NCBI GenBank assembly: GCA_029204225.1
Contig: CM055093.1
Coordinates: 23,975,912 to 24,039,911, forward strand
Length of the DNA: 64,000 nt
Direction: 5' to 3'
Source of the DNA: Diphasiastrum complanatum
Lineage: Eukaryota > Streptophyta > Lycopodiopsida > Lycopodiales > Lycopodiaceae
Both the position numbers and the translations under genes were made by a program. The notes under the pieces are model-generated. The model was not told where the DNA came from. It made no database searches and worked only from the letters and a program-made list of their open reading frames with translations. Every line of letters begins with the position of its first letter. Positions within the stretch are counted from its first letter, which is position 1. This document shows positions 1-9,169 of this stretch, piece after piece.

Positions 1-680
1 TCATTGAACAAACTTTGTTTTCCAGATCCATTACTTGCTTTTTCAGTATGAAAACCATGAGAACCAATATCCACTTGCATAGCATCATCTATACAAGAAA
101 ATTCTCCAAAACATGTGAATAAAGCAAAGTGTGTCGCTTCCACTTGCTTACCTTTCTCTTGATCATCAAAGATATGAATATCTTCAGACCTGAACCTCTG
201 GAAATACTCCCTCTCAAACATATGATCTAGATCCAACAAGATCTCATCAATGCTTGATCTCGATCTTCCACAAAGGTTAGTGAAAACAATGTCACCAATG
301 TCACCATCATAAATCAAAAGATAGATTCCAAACTTTCCATCCAACATGAAGTAGAGTAGGTGAAGATGAGTATCAAACCTAATAAATCCAGCCCTCTTGA
401 GTCCATAACAAACCTCAATAAGCTCACCAATGAGATCTCCCTTGCCTTGAAGAAATTGCATCTCGATTTGCTCCATGTAGTCTTCTCCAACCAACCTTTT
501 GCAATCTCGATCATGAGTGATCAATTCACAATCATAGAATCCTTTGAGTGGATGAAGAGATGTGAGATCCATGCCTTGGATCTTCCCAAGAACCAATCTT
601 CCATTGCTCTTTCCTTCATAAGACTCCCTCTTAATGATTGCATCATAAGAAGTAGAAACCTCAAAAACATTAGAAGCCAT
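1..680 (-). CDS. Diverged Copia reverse-transcriptase-derived ORF, open at the window edge
   Basis: Read on the minus strand from an ATG at 680, the frame stays open for 226 codons to base 1, so its end lies outside the window. An in-frame stop lies upstream near 764. Three stretches match the Copia reverse transcriptase order: YMEQ at residues 68-71, YGLK at 92-95, and IYDGD at 123-127 where YVDD is expected, followed by an IDEILLDLDHMFE stretch like the region after the catalytic box. The spacing from YGLK to the catalytic box is about 29 residues, shorter than the roughly 50 usual in the family, and one catalytic Asp is replaced by Gly, so polymerase activity is unlikely. The last 60 residues match nothing I recognise. 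It probably belongs to a minus-strand relative of the Copia gag fragment at 5570-5838. The homology call is my inference from motif order. Confidence 0.55.
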   Translation of the reverse strand, partial: MASNVFEVSTSYDAIIKRESYEGKSNGRLVLGKIQGMDLTSLHPLKGFYDCELITHDRDCKRLVGEDYMEQIEMQFLQGKGDLIGELIEVCYGLKRAGFIRFDTHLHLLYFMLDGKFGIYLLIYDGDIGDIVFTNLCGRSRSSIDEILLDLDHMFEREYFQRFRSEDIHIFDDQEKGKQVEATHFALFTCFGEFSCIDDAMQVDIGSHGFHTEKASNGSGKQSLFN

Positions 681-1017
681 GAAAAATATGATTAGTACCT
701 TCAACATAAGGATGATTGAAGTACTCTCTTTTTTCAAACAAGAACTTCTACTCAATGTTTTAGGTTATGACTCACATGATAATGATTCCTCCTCACTATC
801 ATTCACAATGACATCATTCAAAGTACATCCTACTTTGAACTCTTCGCATACTTCTCTTCTTCTTGACTTGTGACTATCTCCCTCACTAAGTCTCTTGATA
901 GAACCATTTGATCTACTCTCTTTATGAAGACATGTGACTCCACTTGCTGGAAAAATGACTTTCTTGGAATCATAACAAAATAATGTAGAAGAACCACCTC
1001 CTTCATGCATGCACCTT
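681..1017 (-). other. Remnant of a minus-strand Copia element
   Basis: This stretch lies between the RT-like ORF and the 5' LTR of the plus-strand element. The minus strand has a fragmentary frame at about 767-1018 that matches no domain I know. It ends exactly where homology between the two LTRs of the plus element begins, so the right edge is a breakpoint. Confidence 0.35.
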
Positions 1018-1709
1018 TTGCCAAAAATTGGCAAATCTAGCTTGATCAAAAACCATGTAGAATAGTGTAAATTGTGTACACAAGTGGGTCCCACACATGT
1101 GAGGCCATGATGCCACATGGGAAACCCATCCTAATGTAGGTTAGGTCAAGTCAAGAGAGTTGGTCATGTCTATTTGGTGGTCATCCCTACTTTATAGGAC
1201 CCACACCTAAGTTTGAGGTGAAAATTTGACCAACTAGCTACCTACCAAGCATAACTCTAGGAAATAGACTAGGGTTTCATTTTAGGTGAAGGAGAGTGAG
1301 TTAACTTCCTTATTACATGCTGGAAATCCACCTAACTTCAAGAAGGAAGTCGAATTTGCTATGTATTCCCTCTCTCCATAGTGAGAAGATAGAAAATTTT
1401 TGGAGCTCATTGGCAATCTCAAGCTAGTTCACTATGTACATTGAGTTTTTGTGATCCAAATGAAACCAAATCAATTTCTACTTGTTTCTCAGGTTGAAGG
1501 CCGTACTACAGCCTGTAGTACACACGTGTGGGCTCGGATTTCAATGTTTATCAATGCTTTTGATTGTTAATGCTTGTTGTTTGTCAAATTCCCAATCTAG
1601 ATCAACTTTTTTGTGTCTAGTTTTTTGATAGATTGTTAAGCAAGCATCCAATCACTCTTGTTGAACTTTTGTAGATCCATTTATGGTCCTAAAGTACAGT
1701 ACTTTCACA
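1018..1709 (+). repeat. 5' LTR of the young Copia element, missing its first bases
   Basis: Homology with the 3' LTR starts at TTGCC (1018) and ends at TTTCACA (1709). The 3' LTR begins with TGTGAAGAA before that point, so this copy has lost about 9 bp. It contains a near-perfect palindrome at 1503-1521 and a CACACGTGTG motif at 1521-1530. Confidence 0.9.
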
Positions 1710-1722
1710 TGGTATCAGAGCC
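1710..1722 (+). other. Primer-binding site (initiator Met-tRNA)
   Basis: TGGTATCAGAGCC directly follows the CA end of the LTR. It is complementary to the 3' end of plant initiator Met-tRNA, the usual minus-strand primer of Copia elements. Confidence 0.95.
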
Positions 1723-2514
1723 AAGTACAAGAGCATAAGCCATTGATCTAATGCAAATCCATTTTTAGCAAGTTTTGGTGCTAAAAGCTAGTATTGAGAG
1801 GGCAAGTTAGAATCTTGATTTTGGTGAGGAGATTTGATCCCAAACTTGGTAGGGGTCCAAATCCGTACTGTCCACATGTGTGGGCACCTCTGAACCTGCA
1901 TTTAATGCATGGTATTCATTTGATCCAAAAAAATTCAATTTGTGAGCTCTTGGTGTAATTTTTGGTGGAGATCCTAGGATAATCTACCAAGATCATTTGC
2001 CATTGATTAGATTTGAATTTTTTTCATGGAATCTAATTAATCTAGGCTGAGTTCAAGTCCTATTAAGGTTAAAAACAGGTCTTGAAAGTACACCAAGAAG
2101 GAAGAAAGAGATTAAGTCATTTTTTTGTCCAAAAATAGCCAAATTTGGCAAGATTTGATTGTAAGTAGATTTCACATCATCTTATCTTCATTCCAACTTT
2201 GTGAGGGAGTGCTAGAACTGAGATTATAAGTCCATTTGTTGGATTAAAAATCTAATTTGAGTGAAAAACTACAAGAGAGAGACCTTCGTGAGTTTCTAGA
2301 GACAATCAAATCCATTTCTTGGCAAGATTTGTTTGAAAGTAGTCTTCACTTCATCTTATCTTCATTCCAGCTTTGTGAGGGAGTGATAGAACTGTGATTA
2401 TAAGTCCATTTGTTGGATTAGAAATCAAATTTGAGTGAAACACTACAAGTGTGAGACCTTTGTGAGTTTCAAGTCAATCAAATCTATGTCTTGTTTGTAG
2501 AAGTCACTAGTAAG
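1723..2514 (+). other. Untranslated leader of the young Copia element
   Basis: This is 790 bp of non-coding leader between the primer site and the gag ATG. It holds a second copy of the GTACT...CACATGTGTGGGC phrase of the LTR near 1865 and a tandem duplication at 2145-2492. The packaging signal would be expected here, but none is recognisable by eye. Confidence 0.75.
2145..2492 (+). repeat. Tandem duplication, 2 x 174 bp, in the Copia leader
   Basis: The block starting TTGGCAAGATTTG at 2145 is repeated from 2319 with the same downstream phrases in the same order (CATCTTATCTTCATTCCA, TTTGTGAGGGAGTG, GTCCATTTGTTGGATTA). The second copy ends just before the gag start. The copies have diverged by perhaps a tenth, more than the LTRs have, so the duplication predates this insertion. 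Confidence 0.85.
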
Positions 2515-4671
2515 ATGGGATCTGCTGGAGCATACCTTCTAAAAGCTAGTGAGAGGTTGAATTCTACAAATTATGCTATTTGGAAGGTTAGAATGGAGTC
2601 ACTCTTAGTGCTCCAAGACCTTTATGAGTTCTTGATTGAAGATGAAGATGAACCTCTAGGTGCACAGGAGTTAGCTAGATACAAGAAGAGATCTAGGCTT
2701 GCGCTTCATTGTGTGAAGATGAATGTGAGCAATGATTTGTTGAGAGAAGTATCAGTTTGTACTAATGCTAAAGAGGCTTGGGAGTCTTTGAAATCAATCT
2801 ATGAGTCTAGCAACACTTCTAGAGTTCTTATGCTTAGAAATCAAATTTTGCAAAGCATGAGGAGAAGTGAGGAGAATGCACAGGATTATGTACTCAAAAT
2901 CAAGTCTCTAAATAGGGAGTTGGCTTCCATTGGAGAGAAGATTCATGATGGAGAGCTTGTACAAATTGTCCTTAATGGTCTAGGAGATGACTTTGCAAAT
3001 TTGGTCCAAAGTTTTGCCATCCAAGACACTTTGCCAACTATAGAAAAACTTCACAGTGTATTAGTGGCTGAAGAGTGTAGGATGCTCCATGCAAAATCTA
3101 GGATGAGTTCCTTGTATTTGCAGGTTGGTGATGAGAAAGCCAATTTCTCATTCAAGGGCAAAAAGAAGACCAATGGAAAGAAGAAGCATCCAAAGGAGGC
3201 CAAAGAAGAGGACGATGCATCAAGTTCAAAGGACAAGTCAAAGCAAAAATGCTTCTTTTGTGGAAAGAAGGGGCATTATGCATCTGAATGCTACAAGAGG
3301 CTAAGAGCACAAGTGGAGGAGGACAAACAAGGAAACCTTGCAAAGGAGGAGGAGGAGGATGAAGTAGATGTATTCTTGATGGCATCTACATCCTCACCAA
3401 CAAGCAATAGCAATTCAAGAGACAATTGGTGGATCGACAGTGGGGCTAGCTCCCACATGTCTTGTGAAAAGGACTTTTTCTCAACCTTACACTCTTTCAA
3501 TGATGCTAAAAAGTTTGTCTTTACTGCAAATGATGAAGAGTGTAGGATAGATGGTGTTGGCACCATCTCTTTGTGTCTAGAATCCTCAAAATGCATGGAT
3601 CTAGAAAATGTCCTTTATGTACCATCAATCACCAAGAATATGCTTAGTGTTGGTCTACTCTTAGAAAGTGGTTTGGATGTCCACTTTAAGCATGGTGTTT
3701 GCTTCATCTTGAAGAATGATGTTTGCATTGCAAAGGGATTTAAACATGGAAAAGTGTTTAAGTTGGAAGCTAGTGTTGCTTTTAAAAGAATGAGCTTGGC
3801 AAAGGAGGAGATCACTCAAGAGGAGATCTTGGCAAAGTGTGATGTTGCTTGCATTGAGGAGGAGCATCAAAAGGAGGAAGATCTTGAGGATCACCCTCAA
3901 AGCATGAGAGTTCCAAGGGAGTCCTTAATGACAATGTCCAAGTCATCAAATTGCATGCAAATTGTCCATTCAAGTGTGCATCTTGCAAGGGTGGTGAGCA
4001 TTGGAGAGTCTACTATCTTTGAATACTTTTTGGAAAGTATTAGTAGACATGAGGTGACTTGTTTCTTACCTTTAAGATTCATGGTGTTTATTACTTCGTA
4101 TGACAAGACAATGAAATGGGATGCTTTGAAATCTACATTTGTTGTTGATAAAGCAATTTCATTGGATAACTATTTTTGTAATAGTTTGAATAGTGTCATA
4201 AAAGATGAAACATCATTTGTATTGGAAATCTTTGGGTCCACATGCTTTGAGCATGATCATTCCAATGTAAGGACCAAAGATTATCCTATTTCAATGATAG
4301 GAATAATGGTAGTGTTTTGCTCTTCAAGTAGAGATTGTAGAATCTACTTGTTTTCAACCAAAGAATTTGTCAATGGTGGAAATGTGATCTTTCAAGAGTG
4401 GAAGATTTGTAAACTTGAAGAAGCACCTTTGGATCAACACATTATTCAATTCATTGATGTTTTGGAGTCAAGTCAAGTGGAGGAGCAAGCTCAAGACTCG
4501 AGGACTCCAAGAAGAATCTTGAGTATCAAGATAGAGCCATCAAGGCTCAATCATATGGATCAAGCAAGGCAAGTTTTCTTTGGCAACATTATTTATGCAC
4601 TTAATATTTTGATTGATGTATCTTCAAGTGCACAAAATGCCTTGGAATCCATGGCTTGGCATGACGTTTAG
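2515..4671 (+). CDS. Copia gag-protease polyprotein with truncated pol
   Basis: The frame encodes 718 residues from the ATG at 2515; it is also open upstream to 2491, but only from a TTG. Residues 1-190 are the Copia gag domain (UBN2 type; LNSTNYAIWKVRMESLL near the start, then the EAWESL and LNGLGDDFANLVQSF blocks). A CX2CX4HX4C zinc knuckle lies at 246-259 and the aspartic protease site DSGAS at 308-312, followed by NVLYVPSITKNMLSVG. Residues 450-590 match nothing I recognise. Residues 603-630 (RIYLFSTKEF, then NVIFQEWK) resemble the C-terminal tail of Copia integrase. The integrase core, reverse transcriptase and RNase H are absent. The frame is uninterrupted, which with near-identical LTRs suggests recent mobility using proteins supplied in trans. 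Confidence 0.9.
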   Translation: MGSAGAYLLKASERLNSTNYAIWKVRMESLLVLQDLYEFLIEDEDEPLGAQELARYKKRSRLALHCVKMNVSNDLLREVSVCTNAKEAWESLKSIYESSNTSRVLMLRNQILQSMRRSEENAQDYVLKIKSLNRELASIGEKIHDGELVQIVLNGLGDDFANLVQSFAIQDTLPTIEKLHSVLVAEECRMLHAKSRMSSLYLQVGDEKANFSFKGKKKTNGKKKHPKEAKEEDDASSSKDKSKQKCFFCGKKGHYASECYKRLRAQVEEDKQGNLAKEEEEDEVDVFLMASTSSPTSNSNSRDNWWIDSGASSHMSCEKDFFSTLHSFNDAKKFVFTANDEECRIDGVGTISLCLESSKCMDLENVLYVPSITKNMLSVGLLLESGLDVHFKHGVCFILKNDVCIAKGFKHGKVFKLEASVAFKRMSLAKEEITQEEILAKCDVACIEEEHQKEEDLEDHPQSMRVPRESLMTMSKSSNCMQIVHSSVHLARVVSIGESTIFEYFLESISRHEVTCFLPLRFMVFITSYDKTMKWDALKSTFVVDKAISLDNYFCNSLNSVIKDETSFVLEIFGSTCFEHDHSNVRTKDYPISMIGIMVVFCSSSRDCRIYLFSTKEFVNGGNVIFQEWKICKLEEAPLDQHIIQFIDVLESSQVEEQAQDSRTPRRILSIKIEPSRLNHMDQARQVFFGNIIYALNILIDVSSSAQNALESMAWHDV

Positions 4672-4868
4672 TTTTGAAGTGTGCTACATGTATATAGACA
4701 CATTTATGGAACATCTTGTAAGGGATCCTCTAAGAGGTGGTGAAAGATCCTTCATGGACATCATTCTCTATTGGAGTCTCAAAAGTTCCTTCTTTGTAGC
4801 TGGATTTTTTAGACACTTCTAAAAGCTTTCATTGATCTATCAAGAGAGTTGTAAATAGATCAAGCTAA

Positions 4869-4881
4869 ATTTGAGGAGGAG
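4869..4881 (+). other. Polypurine tract
   Basis: TTGAGGAGGAG lies immediately before the TG that starts the 3' LTR, the position expected for plus-strand priming. Confidence 0.75.
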
Positions 4882-5569
4882 TGTGAAGAATTGCCAAAAA
4901 TTGGCAAATCTAGCTTGATCAAAAACCATGTAGAATAGTGTAAATTGTGTACACAAGTGGGTCCCACACATGTGAGGCCATGATGCCACATGGGAAACCC
5001 ATCCTAATGTAGGTTAGGTCAAGTCAAGAGAGTTGGTCATGTCTATTTGGTGGTCATCCCTACTTTATAGGACCCACACCTAAGTTTAAGGTGAAAATTT
5101 GACCAACTAGCTACCTACCAAGCATAACTCTAGGAAATAGACTAGGGTTTCATTTTAGGTGAAGGAGAGTGAGTTAACTTCCTTATTACATGCTGGAAAT
5201 CCACCTAACTTCAAGAAGGAAGTCGAATTTGCTATGTATTCCCTCTCTCCATAGTGAGAAGATAGAAAATTTTTGGAGCTCATTGGCAATCTCAAGCTAG
5301 TTCACTATGTACATTGAGTTTTTGTGATCCAAATGAAACCAAATCAATTTCTACTTGTTTCTCAGGTTGAAGCCTGTAGTACACACGTGTGGGCCGGATT
5401 TCAATGTTTATCAATGCTTTTGATTGTTAATGCTTGTTGTTTGTCAAATTGCCAATCTAGATCAACTTTTTTGTGTCTAGTTTTTTGATAGATTGTTAAG
5501 CAAGCATCCAATCACTCTTGTTGATCTTTTGTAGATCCATTTATGGTCCTAAAGTATAGTACTTTCACA
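4882..5569 (+). repeat. 3' LTR of the young Copia element
   Basis: It runs from TGTGAAGAATTGCC to TTTCACA. Compared with the 5' LTR it has about four substitutions, lacks one arm of the palindrome (about 13 bp) and lacks 1 bp in the following GGCTCGG. The base after it (5570) begins a gag sequence on the opposite strand. Confidence 0.92.
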
Positions 5570-5838
5570 TCCCAAGCCTCCAAAGATGATGTGCACTTAC
5601 CAACTTCCTTGAGAAGTTCATTGGTAACATTCATCTTAATCATGTGTAGAGCTTTCTTTGCTCTCTTGTCATACCTCACTTGATCTTGAGATGCTTGAGG
5701 CCTCTCCTCCACACCTGCAACAATCTCCATCAACTCATTCATCTCCAATAAGGACCTCATCCTCACCTTCCAAGTAGAATAGTTGATTGAGGTAAGCCTA
5801 TCATTGCTCTCCAACATAAAGCCACCACTTGTAGCCAT
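5570..5838 (-). pseudogene. Copia gag N-terminal fragment, minus strand
   Basis: The frame starts at ATG 5838 and carries the Copia gag signature (SINYSTWKVRMRSLLEM near the N-terminus, then KRAKKALHMIKMNVTNELL and CTSSLEAWD). It is cut by the 3' LTR at 5569; codons beyond that are LTR sequence read backwards. It is a relative of the gag at 2515, not a copy. The rest of the domain is not on the far side of the plus element, so sequence has been lost. Confidence 0.85.
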
Positions 5839-6427
5839 GTTGCAATGACCTGATCTTCTCTTTCAACCTGTTCCAATGCACAAAGCACTCTCTTGAATGT
5901 CAAAAAATGAAATCAAGAAGAAATCACAAAGATATGGAACCTCTCAAATCTCTTCTACCACTTCTAACTAGAAAATCAACACATAGAATAGTGAAATCTT
6001 GATCAACCTATGATCTATCCTCAATCTCATGATTCTTGCCACTTCCTAAGATTGAAACACACTCAAATGAAGTTCAGTAACCTCACAAACTAGATATTCA
6101 ATCAAAATTAGGGTTTTGACAAAATCACAAAAAATTGAATATCTCAAATTCTACATGCAATTTCTAGAAACTTGGTATATCTTCTTGTAGACTCCAATGA
6201 GACCTTCCTAATGCACCAAAAATCATCTAATTCCAGTAAACCAAGTGTGAAATCGGAATTGATCAAGTATCTAACCCTATATTGAGTTTTGACCTACAAA
6301 AGATCAATTCTACACATGCAAAAATGCTGATTTTTTAGTAGAGATCAATCTAGCATGCTCTAGCATTGGTAACTCCTCCAAATCCTTGATAAAGACGGCT
6401 GATCCTTTCATAACCTGAAACACAAGA
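5839..6427 (-). other. Leader of the minus-strand Copia element
   Basis: This is non-coding sequence between the gag ATG (5838) and the primer-binding site (6439-6428), in the position and of the length usual for these elements. No ORF or other structure is seen. Confidence 0.6.
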
Positions 6428-7043
6428 GCTCTGATACCATGTGAAGGATTTCAGATCATTCAAGATCCAATCCATGTCCCAAATCTTTGGTTACAATAAG
6501 GAGCAAACCAACAATCCTGCCAATGTAGAAAAATCAGCATCTACATACAAAATGAGATGCAAACTCTAAGAGATATTGATCAAACATGAACCAAAACATA
6601 AAATATGTTTGCTTTCCATACAATTACAGTACCCTACTGTATTTCACACGTGTGGAACCGAAAATAGCAATAAATGATCATTCTGCACAAAAAATTGCAA
6701 GATAACACCAAGGTAGTGCACCAATGAGTAGTAGAACCCAAAGAGAACCATGTATAATGATGAAATGAGAGAGAGAAAAGAGAAGATGTGTCTCTCCACG
6801 AGTTACATCCTTGTATAGAGTTTTCAAACCCTATTTGGCCACTTGGCTTTCCCTCCAAAATGTAAACCCTACTATTCTTGGGTCTAGATTCAATGTATCC
6901 AAAGTTCAAATTTGAATCTCTCTCAAACTCGACTACCAACTTTCCCACACTTTCCAAAAGTGTTTATTGAATGTATTTTAGACTAATATAACTTCAAAAA
7001 GTTTATCTCTAAGTCTAAAATGAGTTTTGGCCTCTTATTGACA
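6428..7043 (-). repeat. Primer-binding site and LTR of the minus-strand Copia element
   Basis: On the minus strand TGGTATCAGAGC occupies 6439-6428, preceded by an LTR ending CCTTCACA at 6440. The outer end is set near 7043 because the reverse complement there (TTGTCAATAAGAGGCC) resembles the start of the related LTR at 7812. The LTR shares the CACACGTGTGG motif (about 6643-6653) with the other Copia LTRs. The outer boundary is uncertain by tens of bases. Confidence 0.7.
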
Positions 7044-7263
7044 ATTTACCAAAATGTGACTAAACTAGACTAAACTAGTTGAAATCTCTCACAGTATCCA
7101 ATCACAATATGCCAGTCAAACCTTGCTACTACACAACAATAATCACAACACCCTGTGAGCATTCATCCTTAGCATACATCCTTCCTTATTAGCGAGCTAC
7201 CATTCAAAACGTTCTCACCTTTGTTTGCAGTACGATTGTACGGTAGAGCATTAGGAGAGCAAG

Positions 7264-7313
<50 letters not shown>

Positions 7314-7359
7314 GGGCTCTTCGCGGTATTAAAGTCATAGCTAAGATTTAGAGGCCTAA
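7044..7359. other. Spacer with no gene seen
   Basis: No coding signal is seen. It contains the GA microsatellite at 7267-7311, probably within or at the edge of the Gypsy LTR fragment that follows. Confidence 0.5.
7267..7311. repeat. (GA)22 microsatellite
   Basis: Uninterrupted GA dinucleotides over 45 bp. Confidence 0.98.
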
Positions 7360-7560
7360 AGCTCTAGATGGTGGATTGGTAGGGAATTAACAACAACTCA
7401 TAGGAAAAGTGGATGAGGTGGCCCGGTTAGGCTGTCGATGTGTCTAGTGAGGTGTTACAGTTCACTCCTAGTTGAGGAGGAGCCTTGGAGAGTATAAGTA
7501 TATCCATAGGCCTCCCATGGATGGGAGTTGGATTTTTTGATGGTAGGTATATGTTGCTAG
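7360..7560 (+). repeat. Gypsy LTR fragment, same family as 26103-26432
   Basis: Read on this strand, phrases such as GTGAGGTG...CACTCCTAGTTG, AGAG-GTATAAGTA (a TATA-like box near 7490-7500) and CATAGGCCTCCC recur in the same order on the minus strand of 26103-26300. Both pieces have diverged substantially, so this is an old solo or truncated LTR. Confidence 0.6.
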
Positions 7561-7811
7561 AATGATGCATGTCTCTTATTAAGCATTGGTTGGTCTATAA
7601 CTTTGGGGCTAGATCTGTTCAATCTTTGTGTGAGATCTATGGAGATATACTATGTAGTGAATCATTATTCTATATCAAATACAAGTAACCAAATCAGGAG
7701 CACTACTTTTGAGTTAGTTGAATGAATCTACAATGTAATATCACTCATTAGTACTATGGTTAGTATGTATTGCTTATAAGTCACAACCATTATGAGTCAT
7801 CTTGAGACTCA
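7561..7811. other. Spacer with no gene seen
   Basis: AT-rich sequence without an ORF. It ends where the TG of the next Copia LTR begins. Confidence 0.5.
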
Positions 7812-8418
7812 TGTGAAAAATTGTCAGCTTATACTTGACTAGTTTTGGCTATATTTTAGAGGCCAAAGTTGCAAATAGACTTCACATGGATTTCTCACAT
7901 GTGTGAAACCAGTGTACATGACTATTTCTAAGTTGGTTCCAAGTTCATTTTCTCACTTGTACACACAAAAGTTCATTTTAAGCTTTACTTGGCAAATTTG
8001 GCCAATATGACTCTAGAGAGAGGAGAGAGAGTAATCAGTTTCAGCTATAAATAGCATTTAGGGTGTGGAGAACGTAGAACTTTGAACCTATTCCAGTTTT
8101 GGAAGCTTTGGAAGCAATATTATCATCTCATATTTGGTTTTCTTCTACATTTGTGTGTAATTCTTGATGTATGCTTGTTGGATCTCTAATTTAGTAGTAT
8201 ACTAAATAGATTCTTGTTTTTGTAACTATAGAGAATAGGATCAGATCTAATCATGTGTTGATTAGCTTTTGATTCTATTTCATTTTGGTAAAGTGATCCT
8301 GATCAAACTAGTGAGATTGTGTAGAATTTGTGTAACATAGAAGGAAGTGATTGTTGGAGCATCTATTATTGGTCTAGATCCACATTAACGATCATCATTA
8401 AATCTTAAAATTCTCACA
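7812..8418 (+). repeat. 5' LTR of a second plus-strand Copia element
   Basis: It starts TGTGAAAAATTGTCAGC, resembling the start of the 3' LTR at 4882, and ends CTCACA directly before a primer-binding site. It has a good TATA box (CTATAAATAG, 8044-8053) and an ACATGTGTG motif near 7900. No matching 3' LTR was found in the window. Confidence 0.8.
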
Positions 8419-8430
8419 TGGTATCAGAGC
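8419..8430 (+). other. Primer-binding site (initiator Met-tRNA)
   Basis: TGGTATCAGAGC abuts the CA end of the LTR, as at 1710. Confidence 0.92.
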
Positions 8431-9169
8431 AAGAAGGCAGCCAAAAATAATAAAATTTTCAAAATTGGTAGTGATTGTAGGTCTACCTTTAATCTGGCAT
8501 GATTTTGTGCATTTGTCTACGTTTGTATTGATCAAATCTCTCTTAACTTTGTGTTGTGGTTGGATCTATGTGATCAAAAGCCATTTTTAGTCATTTACAT
8601 TCTAGGGACATAGATTGATGTGATTCATCAACATGCTCTTTATTTGTTAAAGATATTGTTTACATTCAAGCTACATTATTGTTTCTAGATTCTAAATTGA
8701 CATTATCCACTAGTGAGTAGCTATGTTCCCCATGTAGACGAAAAAATCTCCTTTGTGAATGAAAAATATCCTTTTTGGATGAAAATTTTCCATTTTTGGA
8801 TGAGCTATGCTCCCCATGGAAGAAACAATCTCCCTATATAGGTGAGCACTAAGATTGTTACTTATTTTTGCATTATGATTGAATGTAATAAGGTCTTCAG
8901 ATTTTTGATTGGATCTCTTATTGGAAAGGTTCTTACCTATTCAAGAGTGTGTGTCATCAATTTTCATATCTTAGGTTCAATCTATTGTGTTTGATCATGT
9001 GTTGATGAAGATTCATCAAAAACCTACATGGTATTTGACTAGTTTAAAGAGAGATAGTATTTCAAGGTTCTAAATCTTTGTGATCTCACTGTCTCTTCAT
9101 TTTTTGAGAGGAGTGTGAGCACTTAGTGCATTATAACAAGTTCAAAGAGGAGGAGTAATCATTTTGCAT
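8431..9169 (+). other. Leader of the second Copia element
   Basis: Non-coding. It contains a short cluster of phrases of the type GATGAAAA-TCTCC-TTTG near 8735-8830 repeated several times. No gene is seen. Confidence 0.5.

Larger units (their letters stand above)
1018..5569 (+). mobile_element. Young non-autonomous Ty1/Copia retrotransposon (LTR-gag-PR-LTR)
   Basis: The element is bounded by two direct repeats (1018-1709 and 4882-5569) that differ by about four substitutions and two small indels when read side by side. Inside are a primer-binding site next to the 5' LTR, a long leader, one ORF with gag, zinc knuckle and aspartic protease, and a purine-rich tract before the 3' LTR. Reverse transcriptase and RNase H are absent and most of integrase is missing, so it would need enzymes supplied by a relative. 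The first 9 bp or so of the 5' LTR are missing and the flanks share no 5-bp target duplication, which suggests recombination after insertion. Confidence 0.9.

Noticed and set aside
5512-5569. C-terminal extension of the minus-strand gag fragment
   Set aside because: Codons beyond 5570 are LTR sequence read in reverse, not gag.
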